Of a stretch of DNA of 64,000 nt, positions 53,191 to 61,560 are shown piece after piece. The notes under the pieces were generated by a model. It saw nothing but the letters and a program-made list of their open reading frames with translations. It made no database searches and was not told where the DNA came from. How positions within the stretch are numbered: the stretch's first letter is position 1; each line of letters opens with the position of its first letter. The position numbers were made by a program, and so were the translations under genes. Source of the DNA: Anaerotruncus colihominis (GTDB lineage: Bacteria > Bacillota > Clostridia > Oscillospirales > Ruminococcaceae); contig CP102255.1 of the NCBI GenBank assembly GCA_025146135.1, forward strand, positions 558,001 to 622,000. Reading direction: 5' to 3'.

Positions 53191-54793
53191 GGACGGCGTC
53201 CCGGCTGCCGCGGTATTTTGTCGGCGACATGCCGAACTGCTTTTTAAAGACATAGCTGAAATAATTTGGTTCGGTATAGCCGACCTTCAGCGAAATCTCA
53301 TATGTTTTATCCTCGGTGGTGGAGAGCAGCTTGACCGCTTCATCCATGCGTACATTTGTCAGCCACGCAACAAAGCTCATGCCGGTTTCTTTTTTAAACA
53401 GCGTGGAAAAATAGGCGGGAGAGACATGAAGATGATCGCAGAGCATTTCGACCGAAATATCGGGATCACTGAAGTGCTCCGCAATGAACTGCTTGGCGCC
53501 TTCGGCGATACCACGCGTCGAATTGGAACGCTCGCGGCGGATTAGCTCGCTGATGCGCAGGCACAATTCGGATAAACGCGCCTTTAATTCGTCAAGCGAG
53601 TCGAAGGCCTCCAGCCGCAGGCTGGCGGCAAAATCGGGACCAAACACATCGGCTGTGTCAAGCTGATAAGCGCGCGCCAGACGGACCAGTTCAGCCGTCA
53701 GCTCCATCAAATAAAGCTGATACTGCCCAATTGGCAGACGCGTTTCATAAAAACGCCCGATGAACCGGTTGATCGACTGGCGGATTGTGTCAGGCGCTCC
53801 AAGCTTAATCGCCGAAAGCAGCTCCCGCTTGTCCTGTTCGTCGAAGGGGATCTGCGCGGCGGCGTCCGGCTCGATATCATCTATGTAGATAGCGCGTCCC
53901 GTGCCGATAAGCACACGGTAGTCAAGCGCGCTGCGCGCGCCGTCCATGCTGTAATGAAGATCAAAAAGCGTATCGCACACAGTTCCCACGCCGACGGTCA
54001 GCGTTAACTGCAAAAAACGGCGCGCCAACTTGCACACCTGGTCCAGGCTGCTGATGAATTCCAGAACGCCGCCCGGGTCGTCAAATCCGGCAATCACAGC
54101 GACAGAACCATTATACAGTTCGGTAAGCCCCCTGAAACGACGGCCGAGCGCCTCCTCCATCAACTGCTTGACGGAGAATTGGAGCAGCTCCCGCTGACGG
54201 ATTGGCGCGTCCTCGGGAATGTCCGATTCAAATCCGGCCAGCGCCGCTGTGAACTGCGTCCCGACAAGCTGCACACCGTAAAGAGCGGCCTGTTCGGCAA
54301 TCTGTCCGCGCGGAATGCGCCCGTCGAGCAGGCCGGCCACAAACTGCCCGCGCAGCGCGGGCAGGCTTCGCTCGTAGTACGAGCGAAGCCGCTCAATATC
54401 ACGCTTTTCAGCAAACTCTGCATCAAGCTGCCCACGCAGTTTTTGCAGCACGCCGGTCAGTTCAGAGGCACTCACAGGCTTAAGGATGTATTCGGCCGCG
54501 CCGATCTGAATGGCCTTTTGCGCGTATTCAAAATCGTCAAAGCCCGAAAAGAACACCAGCTTGACGCCAGGGAAGCGTTCAGTCAGATGACGCCCGAGCG
54601 TCAGACCGTCCATAAACGGCATCTTGATATCGGTCATGACAACGTCGGGATGCAGCGATTCGGCAAGCTCCAGAGCTTCCTGGCCGTTTTCGGCCGAGCC
54701 GACAAAGGTAAAGCCGCTGCCGGTCCAGTCGATTTTACGCTGAATGCCGTCGCGGATTTCCGCTTCGTCGTCGACAAGCATAATGCTGTACAG
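53183..54793 (-). CDS. YesN-type AraC response regulator (probable CTG start)
   Basis: About 536 aa: receiver (MLVDDEAEIRDG, phosphoacceptor in VVMTDIKMPFMDG, K in ILKPVSASE), a long middle region and a C-terminal AraC pair of helix-turn-helix motifs (SVEMLCDHLHVSPAYFSTLF ... FSYVFKKQFGMSPTKYR). The first ATG (54781) is 17 bases from the only RBS (AGGAGGGG). CTG at 54793 is 5 bases from it and gives the usual MYSIMLVDDE opening, so CTG initiation is likely. Partner of the adjacent YesM-type kinase. Confidence 0.88.
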   Translation of the reverse strand: MYSIMLVDDEAEIRDGIQRKIDWTGSGFTFVGSAENGQEALELAESLHPDVVMTDIKMPFMDGLTLGRHLTERFPGVKLVFFSGFDDFEYAQKAIQIGAAEYILKPVSASELTGVLQKLRGQLDAEFAEKRDIERLRSYYERSLPALRGQFVAGLLDGRIPRGQIAEQAALYGVQLVGTQFTAALAGFESDIPEDAPIRQRELLQFSVKQLMEEALGRRFRGLTELYNGSVAVIAGFDDPGGVLEFISSLDQVCKLARRFLQLTLTVGVGTVCDTLFDLHYSMDGARSALDYRVLIGTGRAIYIDDIEPDAAAQIPFDEQDKRELLSAIKLGAPDTIRQSINRFIGRFYETRLPIGQYQLYLMELTAELVRLARAYQLDTADVFGPDFAASLRLEAFDSLDELKARLSELCLRISELIRRERSNSTRGIAEGAKQFIAEHFSDPDISVEMLCDHLHVSPAYFSTLFKKETGMSFVAWLTNVRMDEAVKLLSTTEDKTYEISLKVGYTEPNYFSYVFKKQFGMSPTKYRGSRDAVHA

Positions 54794-54869
54794 AAAGACC
54801 CCTCCTTGTATACTGAATCAATTTGACATCATAACATCGATGGTATTATAGCACTTTTCCACAAAAAAG

Positions 54870-54902
54870 AAAAGGGCTGGTTTCGTAAAAACCAGCCCTT
54901 TT
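54870..54902 (-). terminator. Terminator after mglC
   Basis: AAAGGGCTGGTTT / AAACCAGCCCTTT stem followed on the minus strand by TTTCTTTTTT. It separates mglBAC from the regulator genes. Confidence 0.85.
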
Positions 54903-54917
54903 GTACGATTTATTTGG

Positions 54918-56147
54918 TTATTTCTTCCTGTACTTTGCCAAGTCGATTGCAACTGCGACTGCAATGATGATGCCCTTGATAACCTGCTGCCACATCGGGG
55001 AGACATTGATGAACTGAAGCCCGTACTGGATGACGGTGAAGATCAGAACGCCGGAGAGGATGCCGCCGACCTTACCGATACCGCCGTTGAGGGATACGCC
55101 GCCGACGACGCACGCGGCGATCGCGTCAAGTTCATAACCGTTGCCGTAGTTATTTGTAGCGCCAGCGGTCCTCGCGCCCTCCAGGACGCCCGCAAAGCCG
55201 TACAGGCCGCCGGCCAGGATGAAGATACCCATGGTGGTGCGGAACACATTGACGCCAGAGACGACCGCAGCCTCGCGGTTGCCGCCGATAGCGTAGACGT
55301 TTTTGCCGAACACCGTCTTGTTGAGGACGAACCAGATTACGACCAGAACGATCAGCGCGATCGGAACAAGAATAGAGATGCCGGGAAATTTGGTTCCGAA
55401 CGCCTTTTCCGCAAATTTAAACTGGCCAAGCAGCGCGAAGTCGGGGCGCACGCCGCCGATGGGCTGCGAGTTGTTGGGCGGCATATCGAAATAGAGCGAG
55501 CATGCGCCATAGATGATGACCTGTGTGGCCAGCGTCGCGATGAACGGATGCATATCGTATTTCGCGACAAGAAAACCGTTAAGCCCGCCGAACATCATAC
55601 AGGCGAGGATGGACAGCGCGACCGGAAGAATAATCGGGACCTGCGGCAGGTCCGGGAAAAAGCGGTTTGCATAGGTGGCTGTCTGGAGCATGGAGCAAGA
55701 GATGACCGACGCGAGGCCGACCATGCGTCCGGCTGAAAGATCCGTACCTGCGATCAGCAGCGTAAAGCAGATGCCGAGCGCGATGATCAGCTTGGTGGAC
55801 GACTGTGTCAGGATATCGAGCACAACGCGCACCTGCATGAATTTGCGTTCCTTGATACAAATAATCACAACGAGCACAAGCAGCGCGAGGATAATCGCGT
55901 TGTTTGTCAAAAAGGTTTTTGCCGTTTTGGAGGAGATCGTCACATCGCCGAGAGAGTCGCGGCGCATATACTGCGACAAAGCATAAAACGCGACGATGAC
56001 GCCGATGCCGATAACGATGACTGGCAGATCGTAAATTGCCTTGATGTTAGCGATTGTCAGCACAATGCCGAGCACGACCAGAACAGCGGCCGCAATGAAA
56101 AAATAGACCGCATAGGTAGCGCGGGAGATCGTGTTGCCTTTTTGCAT
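54918..56147 (-). CDS. mglC: Sugar ABC transporter permease, MglC-like
   Basis: 409 aa from MQKGNTIS (GAGG 8 bases upstream); an alternative ATG at 56174 overlaps mglA. Eight to ten hydrophobic segments; family patterns GTDLSAGRMVGLASVI, GLNGFLVAKYDMHPFIATL, AIGGNREAAVVSGVNV and CVVGGVSLNGGIGKVGG. Forms the membrane channel for the MglA/MglB system. Confidence 0.92.
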   Translation of the reverse strand: MQKGNTISRATYAVYFFIAAAVLVVLGIVLTIANIKAIYDLPVIVIGIGVIVAFYALSQYMRRDSLGDVTISSKTAKTFLTNNAIILALLVLVVIICIKERKFMQVRVVLDILTQSSTKLIIALGICFTLLIAGTDLSAGRMVGLASVISCSMLQTATYANRFFPDLPQVPIILPVALSILACMMFGGLNGFLVAKYDMHPFIATLATQVIIYGACSLYFDMPPNNSQPIGGVRPDFALLGQFKFAEKAFGTKFPGISILVPIALIVLVVIWFVLNKTVFGKNVYAIGGNREAAVVSGVNVFRTTMGIFILAGGLYGFAGVLEGARTAGATNNYGNGYELDAIAACVVGGVSLNGGIGKVGGILSGVLIFTVIQYGLQFINVSPMWQQVIKGIIIAVAVAIDLAKYRKK

Positions 56148-56170
56148 ACCTGGTACCTCACTTTCCGAAC

Positions 56171-57673
56171 TCATTTCATGAACTGCGTTGCAAGCCGCAT
56201 GACCTCAACCTGGTCGAACTGATCCTTTTCAAGGAACCCGGAAACCTTGCCCTCGCACATGACCATGACGCGGTCCGACATGCCGAGCAGCTCGGGCATT
56301 TCGGAGGAAATCATGATGATGCTTTTGCCAGCCTTGACCAGCTCAAGCATAATCGTGTAAATTTCATATTTTGCGCCCACGTCGATGCCGCGAGTCGGTT
56401 CGTCCAGGATCAGGATATCCGGTTCGGTGAGCAGCCAGCGGGCGATCAGGACCTTCTGCTGATTGCCGCCGGAGAGGTTCTGCATAAGCGCCTCAAGGGA
56501 AGGCGTCTTTACATTGAGCTGCTTATCAGCGTCATATGCTGCCTGATACCGTTTTTTCTGGTTGAGAACGCCGTGATTGGCGTAGTTTTTCTGGCTTGCG
56601 ATCACTGTGTTGTCGAGTACGGACAAACAGCCGAATACGCCGGTCGCGCGGCGCTCCTCCGTGAGCAGCGCGATTTTCAGTTTCTTGGCGTCGCGCACAT
56701 TTTTGACGATGGCCGGTTTGCCCTCCTTCTCCACGATGCCCGAAGCGATTGCGCGCAGTCCGAACAATGCCTCGACCAGCTCGGTGCGCTGTGCGCCGAC
56801 AAGCCCGCCGATGCCGAGAATCTCGCCGCGGTGCAGATGGAAGCTGACGTTCTGGAATGATTTGGGCAGTGGGGAACACAGATCCTTCACACGCAGGACT
56901 GTCTCGCGCGGCGGCATCGGGAAATCGCGTACCGGGAAACGGTTTGTCATATCGCGTCCGACCATGCGGTTGATAATCAGATCGGTGGTCAGCTCGCTGG
57001 CGGGCCAAGTGCCGACATACTGTCCATCGCGCATAATGGTCACTTCGTCGGAGATACGCAGGATTTCCTCCATCTTATGCGAGATGTAGATGATCGAGCG
57101 GCCCTCGCTGCGAAGCTGGTTGATGATCTTAAACAGGTGTTCCGTTTCATTATCTGTAAGGGATGAGGTAGGCTCATCCATGATAATTATCTTCGAATTA
57201 TAGCTGACGGCGCGCGCAATCTCCACAAGCTGGAGCGTTGATGCAGAAAGCTCGCCGGCAACTGTCTCAGGGTTGATGTCCAGGTCGACCTTTTCAAACA
57301 GTTCCTTCGTCATGCGGATCATGGCTTTGCGGTCGACCGCGATGCCTTTCATTGGGAAACGGCCAAGCCAGATGTTTTCCATGACTGGCCTGAATCGGAT
57401 GGGGTGCAGCTCCTGATGGATCATGGAGACGCCCAAATCGAGCGCCTGCTTGGAGGTGTTGATGATTTCACGTTTTCCGTCCAGAATGATTTCGCCGCTG
57501 TCCTCATGATAAATACCGAACAGGCATTTCATCAATGTGGACTTGCCGGCGCCGTTTTCGCCCATGAGGGCGTGCACGGTACCCGGCCGCACCTTTAAGG
57601 TGACGCCGTCCAAGGCGGTGACGCCTGGAAATGTCTTGACAATATTGTTCATTTCCAGCATATATTCGCCCAT
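56171..57673 (-). CDS. mglA: Sugar ABC transporter ATP-binding protein, MglA-like
   Basis: 500 aa with two ABC modules. First: Walker A GENGAGKST, Q-loop IHQEL, Walker B IIIMDEPTSSL, with a reduced signature LSASTLQLVEIA. Second: degenerate P-loop GLVGAQRTE, intact signature LSGGNQQKV and Walker B LILDEPTRG. This asymmetry is normal for RbsA/MglA-type proteins. It energises uptake of the sugar bound by MglB. Confidence 0.93.
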   Translation of the reverse strand: MGEYMLEMNNIVKTFPGVTALDGVTLKVRPGTVHALMGENGAGKSTLMKCLFGIYHEDSGEIILDGKREIINTSKQALDLGVSMIHQELHPIRFRPVMENIWLGRFPMKGIAVDRKAMIRMTKELFEKVDLDINPETVAGELSASTLQLVEIARAVSYNSKIIIMDEPTSSLTDNETEHLFKIINQLRSEGRSIIYISHKMEEILRISDEVTIMRDGQYVGTWPASELTTDLIINRMVGRDMTNRFPVRDFPMPPRETVLRVKDLCSPLPKSFQNVSFHLHRGEILGIGGLVGAQRTELVEALFGLRAIASGIVEKEGKPAIVKNVRDAKKLKIALLTEERRATGVFGCLSVLDNTVIASQKNYANHGVLNQKKRYQAAYDADKQLNVKTPSLEALMQNLSGGNQQKVLIARWLLTEPDILILDEPTRGIDVGAKYEIYTIMLELVKAGKSIIMISSEMPELLGMSDRVMVMCEGKVSGFLEKDQFDQVEVMRLATQFMK

Positions 57674-57756
57674 ACAGTCCTCCTCCTTCTATCTTAAAAT
57701 CACGCGGCAAGCCGCCGCGCGCCGCAAAACCGGCCGCCCAAAAACCGGTGGGAAAA

Positions 57757-57807
57757 AGGCGGCGGAGACTGCGGAAAGCGCCTGCTGTTCCGCGTTCCCC
57801 GCCGCCT
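57757..57807 (-). promoter_or_regulatory. GC-rich hairpin between mglB and mglA
   Basis: AGGCGGCGG / CCGCCGCCT outer stem plus TGCGGAA / TTCCGCG inner pairing, in the 160-base gap after mglB. Such hairpins stabilise the upstream message or partly terminate, giving excess binding protein. Confidence 0.5.
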
Positions 57808-57834
57808 GCCTATTTACGCTTCAAAAAATTTTGC

Positions 57835-58995
57835 TCACATGAAATCCTGATAGTTGTCAACCGTCACCTTGACGTACGGAATCCAGACATACTTGCCGTC
57901 GGTCACTTCATAGCCGATCGTCTCGGAAGTGACTTCCTGGCCGTCAGCGGCGACAGCGGCGATGTTGATGGACGCCTTGCCCTGGTTCTCGCCGTCGTTG
58001 AGGACTGTGCCGAGCAGCTCGCCCTTGCTCATGGACTCAAGCGCCGGGGCCGTCGCGTCGACGCCGACCACAGGGATGAACTTTTCAGCGTCGCCGGTGT
58101 TGTAGCCTTCAGCCTTCAAAGCCTCGATCGCGCCGAGCGCCATGTCGTCGTTGTTGGCAAAGACAGCCTCGATCTTGTCAGCGCCGTGAGAAGCAAGGAA
58201 CGTCTTCATCAGGTCGGTCGCCTTGACCTTATCCCACATGGCGGTGTCAGCCGCAAGCTCCTCGACGCCGAACGTGCCATCGCTGGTGATGGCTTCAATG
58301 CAATACTGGCTGCGCAGCGTTGCATCCTGATGGCCAGGCTCGCCCTGGAGCATGACATACTGGATCTTGCCGTCGCCGTTCTTGTCCGCTTCCGGATGCG
58401 CCTTGAAGTAATCGAGGATGATCTCGCCGGACATTGTGCCGGATTCCTCGGCGCGGGCGCCGACATACCAAGCTTTGTCGTATTTGTTCATGTCCTCCTC
58501 GGACGGCTGGCGGTTGAGGAATACGATCGGCAGATCCTCCGCCATGGCCTTGTCAATGATCGGGCCGGCGGCGGTCAGGTCAACCGGGTTGACAGCCAGC
58601 GCGGTGACGCCCTTGGTGATATAGGTGTCGACCTGGTCGTTCTGTGTGGCCTGCTTGTTCTGCGAGTCCACGATTTCCGGAGCCGGAATGCCCAGTTCCT
58701 CGGCCGCAAGCAGCATGTTGTTGCGCACGCCGGTCATAAACGTATCGTCGAATTTGTAGATGCAGACACCGATGCTCACATCGTCGGGAGCGTTGATCTT
58801 AACGCCGGTAGCCTCGCCGGAAGGCGTAGAAGCAGCAGGCGCAGATTCGGCCGGAGCGGACGCCGCAGGGGTGCTTTCAGCCGGCGCCGGGGTGGATTCG
58901 GCCGGTGTCGAGGTTGTGCCGCCGCTGCTTCCGCAGGCTGCCAGCGACATGACCATCAAAGATGCAAATGCAAGAGACAGAACTTTCTTCATCAT
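57835..58995 (-). CDS. mglB: Galactose/glucose-binding lipoprotein, MglB-like
   Basis: 386 aa, AGGAGG 6 bases before tandem ATGs. Lipobox LAAC then an Ala/Pro/Ser-rich linker to about 65. Mature domain with DDVSIGVCIYKFDDTFM, sugar-contact NPVDLTA and FLNRQPSEED, and the calcium loop DKNGDGKIQYVMLQGEPGHQ characteristic of the E. coli galactose-binding protein. First gene of mglBAC. Confidence 0.92.
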   Translation of the reverse strand: MMKKVLSLAFASLMVMSLAACGSSGGTTSTPAESTPAPAESTPAASAPAESAPAASTPSGEATGVKINAPDDVSIGVCIYKFDDTFMTGVRNNMLLAAEELGIPAPEIVDSQNKQATQNDQVDTYITKGVTALAVNPVDLTAAGPIIDKAMAEDLPIVFLNRQPSEEDMNKYDKAWYVGARAEESGTMSGEIILDYFKAHPEADKNGDGKIQYVMLQGEPGHQDATLRSQYCIEAITSDGTFGVEELAADTAMWDKVKATDLMKTFLASHGADKIEAVFANNDDMALGAIEALKAEGYNTGDAEKFIPVVGVDATAPALESMSKGELLGTVLNDGENQGKASINIAAVAADGQEVTSETIGYEVTDGKYVWIPYVKVTVDNYQDFM

Positions 58996-59025
58996 TTCAT
59001 TCCTCCTAAGTCTTGTGTGCGTTTT

Positions 59026-59076
59026 GTGAACAATCTGTAAAATGATTTCCTTATGGTGTTCACTGTCTTTATTATA
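59026..59076 (-). promoter_or_regulatory. mglB promoter region with TGTTCAC inverted repeat
   Basis: Minus-strand TATAAT at 59076-59071 with no good -35, and GTGAACA (59026-59032) mirrored by TGTTCAC (59057-59063). The weak -35 fits an activated promoter; the YesN-type regulator encoded downstream is a candidate. Confidence 0.4.
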
Positions 59077-59260
59077 ATTTGGAGCAAAGCGCGTTACTAT
59101 CAAATATTCTTTCCTGTTTCATTGAATATCTTCACATCTAAACCTGATTGCACGAACTTTCCGAATAATATTTATGCAAAATGCCAATTAAACAGGAAAA
59201 ATAATACGCGCCAAAAAAGCTTTGCATCCGCTAACCTGTGCGCTGCACATGGAACGTCTG

Positions 59261-59394
59261 GGGCTGTTTCTAAAATCGAAATTTCCATTTTTTCTGTAAA
59301 CAGCAGCGGATGCCGTGTTAAAAAGCTCAGAATCCGAAGGGATGCCTGCTTTTGCCTTGCCTTCTCCTGTTGCCTGCGGACAATCCTGCAATTC
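59261..59394. repeat. Second dispersed repeat, copy D
   Basis: GGCTGTTTCTAAAATCGAAA, TTTCCATTTTTTCTGTAAAC, TGTTAAAAAGCTCAGAATCC and TTGCCTTGCCTTCTCC align with copy C at 44178-44314 in the same orientation. The rest of the roughly 500-base gap between mglB and zur holds the two promoters and no ORF. Confidence 0.65.
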
Positions 59395-59422
59395 CTATAT
59401 TATTAAACGGCCCCTGGAGAGC

Positions 59423-59482
59423 TTGACAAAAAGAGAAAAGAGGATATAATTTGAAATTGAGTTTCAATTTCAAATTATATCC
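59423..59482 (+). promoter_or_regulatory. zur promoter with a 19-bp perfect palindromic operator
   Basis: TTGACA (59423-59428), 16 bases, TATAAT (59445-59450). GGATATAATTTGAAATTGA (59442-59460) is exactly inverted at 59464-59482 with a 3-base spacer. The -10 is inside the left arm. The TTGAAATT/AATTTCAA core has the size and symmetry of Fur-family boxes; autoregulation by the first gene is expected. Confidence 0.8.
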
Positions 59483-59495
59483 TCGGAGGGACCGT

Positions 59496-59927
59496 ATGGA
59501 GGTTGAATATAAAACACGGCAGCGTGCACTGATTCTGCAATTTCTTTCAGACAACCGCGAACGCCATCTTTCGGTGGACGAGGTCTTTGACTACCTGCGT
59601 GCACAGCAGTCGCCCGTTGGCAAATCGACGGTGTACCGCTGCCTTGACCGGCTCGTAAGCCAGGGCCGCGCGCGCCGCTATTTTCTGGGGGACGGCGCGC
59701 GTGCGTGTTACCAGTATGTAGACGGGCAGGGCGCCTGCCGCGAGCATTTCCATTTAAAATGCATTGGCTGCGGACAGCTTTTCCATGTATCATGCGAGCG
59801 CCTGGACGAGATTGCCGCACATGTGCTGGAGCACCACGGATTTCAGGTTGACCATACAAAAACCGTATTGTATGGGCTTTGCGCCGGCTGCGCCGCCAAA
59901 CGGAAGGAAACGGAGGGACGACAGTGA
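59496..59927 (+). CDS. zur: Fur-family metal regulator, probably Zur
   Basis: 143 aa, CGGAGGG RBS. Winged helix (RHLSVDEVFDYLRAQQSPVG then STVYRCLDRL) and Fur metal/dimer domain with EHFHLKCIGCGQLFHV and the second CxxC in LCAGCA. The downstream znuACB genes with a His-rich binding protein make zinc the likely co-repressor; Fur or Mur cannot be excluded by sequence. Confidence 0.88.
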   Translation: MEVEYKTRQRALILQFLSDNRERHLSVDEVFDYLRAQQSPVGKSTVYRCLDRLVSQGRARRYFLGDGARACYQYVDGQGACREHFHLKCIGCGQLFHVSCERLDEIAAHVLEHHGFQVDHTKTVLYGLCAGCAAKRKETEGRQ

Positions 59928-60862
59928 CCGGTTTTTTAAAGCGGGCGGCCGCTTTGCTGTGTGCGGCCGTTCTGCTGGCAGGCTGCGGAGCACAGCCGCT
60001 GCCGCCTGAAAATGAACGGATTGAGGTCGTGGCGACGCTGTTCCCGCAATATGATTTTGCGCGGCAGATCGCGGGGGCTCGCGCTGATGTGACGCTGCTT
60101 TTGCCGCCCGGCGTTGAAAGCCACGCTTATGAGCCGACGCCCGCCGATATCATCCGCATCAATCAGGCCGATGTGTTTCTCTATACGGGCGCGTATATGG
60201 AGCCGTGGGCGCAAAAGCTGATAGAAGGGCTTGACGGCGATGTGCAGGTTGTCGATGTGTCGGCGCATGTGCCGCTTGAGGAGGAATCCCATGACCACGA
60301 GGGTCATGATCATGACGGTCACGGCGGCTTTGATCCGCATATCTGGACCAACCCACAGAATGCGAAGGTGATGGTGGATAATATTGCTGCAGCGCTGTCC
60401 GCAGCCGATCCGGCTGGCTCGGGACTGTTTATGACAAACGCAGCCGATTATAAGGCGCAGCTCGATGAGCTTGACGAGACGATCATGGAGATTGTCGGGA
60501 TGTCGGAGCATCGCGAGATTGTGTTTGGCGGACGGTTTGCCATGCGCTATTTCGCTGAACATTATGGACTTGCCTGGTCGGCGGCTTTCGATTCCTGTTC
60601 GGGAGAAACGGAGCCGAGCGTGCGGGCTGTGGCGCAGATCGTCGACAACATCCAAAAAAACCGCATCCCTGTGATCTATTATGAGGAGCTAACCGATCCC
60701 AAGGTTGCGCGCGCCATTGCGCGCGAGTCCGGCGCGCAGCCGCTGTTGCTCCACTCGTGCCACAATGTGTCAAAGGACGAACTTGCGGCGGGTGCGACAT
60801 ACCTGTCCCTGATGGAACAGAATGCGGTAAATTTGAAAAGGGGGCTGAATGGATGGCGCTGA
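59924..60862 (+). CDS. znuA: Zinc ABC transporter substrate-binding lipoprotein
   Basis: 312 aa, GTG start overlapping the zur stop by 4 bases (GGAGGG upstream). Lipobox LLAGC. Cluster A-I fold: ATLFPQYDFARQIAGARADV, GVESHAYEPTPADI (first His ligand), an acidic His-rich loop (EESHDHEGHDHDGHGG) followed by FDPHIWTNP, and a late EELTDPKVA segment. The His-rich loop is typical of zinc-specific ZnuA/AdcA. Confidence 0.93.
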   Translation: MTGFLKRAAALLCAAVLLAGCGAQPLPPENERIEVVATLFPQYDFARQIAGARADVTLLLPPGVESHAYEPTPADIIRINQADVFLYTGAYMEPWAQKLIEGLDGDVQVVDVSAHVPLEEESHDHEGHDHDGHGGFDPHIWTNPQNAKVMVDNIAAALSAADPAGSGLFMTNAADYKAQLDELDETIMEIVGMSEHREIVFGGRFAMRYFAEHYGLAWSAAFDSCSGETEPSVRAVAQIVDNIQKNRIPVIYYEELTDPKVARAIARESGAQPLLLHSCHNVSKDELAAGATYLSLMEQNAVNLKRGLNGWR

Positions 60863-61560
60863 TTTCCTGCCGGCATGTGACCATGCGTTATGAAAACCGG
60901 GTGGCCGTCGACGACGTCAGCTTTGATATTGCGCCGGGTGATTATGTGTGCATTGTCGGCGAAAACGGATCGGGAAAGAGTACGCTGCTCAAAGGGCTGC
61001 TTGGCCTGAAAGCGCCGCGCTCCGGTGAAATCGTCTATGGGGATGGACTGCGCCAAAATATGATCGGCTATCTGCCGCAGCAGACGGTTGTACAGCGCGA
61101 TTTTCCCGCGTCCGTCTGGGAGGTGGTGCTCTCCGGCTGTCTGAACCGGCGCGGCCTGCGTCCCTTCTACACCCCTGCCGAACGGCGGATTGCGCGCGCA
61201 AATATCGAAAAGCTGGGGATCGGCGCGCTGGTCAAAAAATCGTACCGCGCGCTTTCCGGCGGACAGCAACAGCGCGTACTGCTGGCGCGGGCGCTGTGTG
61301 CGACGGAAAAACTGCTTCTGCTCGACGAGCCGGTGACAGGGCTTGATCCGGTTGTCACAGCGGAGCTGTACGCGTTGATCCGCCATCTTAACGAGGAGGG
61401 CGTGACCATTGTCATGGTCAGCCACGATATCAATTGTTCGGTGCATAACGCCGGAAAAATTTTGCATATGGATACGCGCGTGCTGTTTTATGGTGCAGCC
61501 GACGACTATGCCAAAAGCGAGCTTTGCCGCAAATTTATCGGAGGTGACGGTCATGCTTGA
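60853..61560 (+). CDS. znuC: Zinc ABC transporter ATP-binding protein
   Basis: 235 aa. Walker A GENGSGKST, Q-loop YLPQQ, signature LSGGQQQRV, Walker B LLLLDEPVTGLD, H-loop VSHD. ATG overlaps the end of znuA by 10 bases. Confidence 0.94.
   Translation: MALISCRHVTMRYENRVAVDDVSFDIAPGDYVCIVGENGSGKSTLLKGLLGLKAPRSGEIVYGDGLRQNMIGYLPQQTVVQRDFPASVWEVVLSGCLNRRGLRPFYTPAERRIARANIEKLGIGALVKKSYRALSGGQQQRVLLARALCATEKLLLLDEPVTGLDPVVTAELYALIRHLNEEGVTIVMVSHDINCSVHNAGKILHMDTRVLFYGAADDYAKSELCRKFIGGDGHA

Noticed and set aside
57748-59040. 430-codon plus-strand frame opposite mglB
   Set aside because: Antisense of a lipoprotein gene with clear calcium-loop motif; no RBS, repetitive Arg/Gly end.
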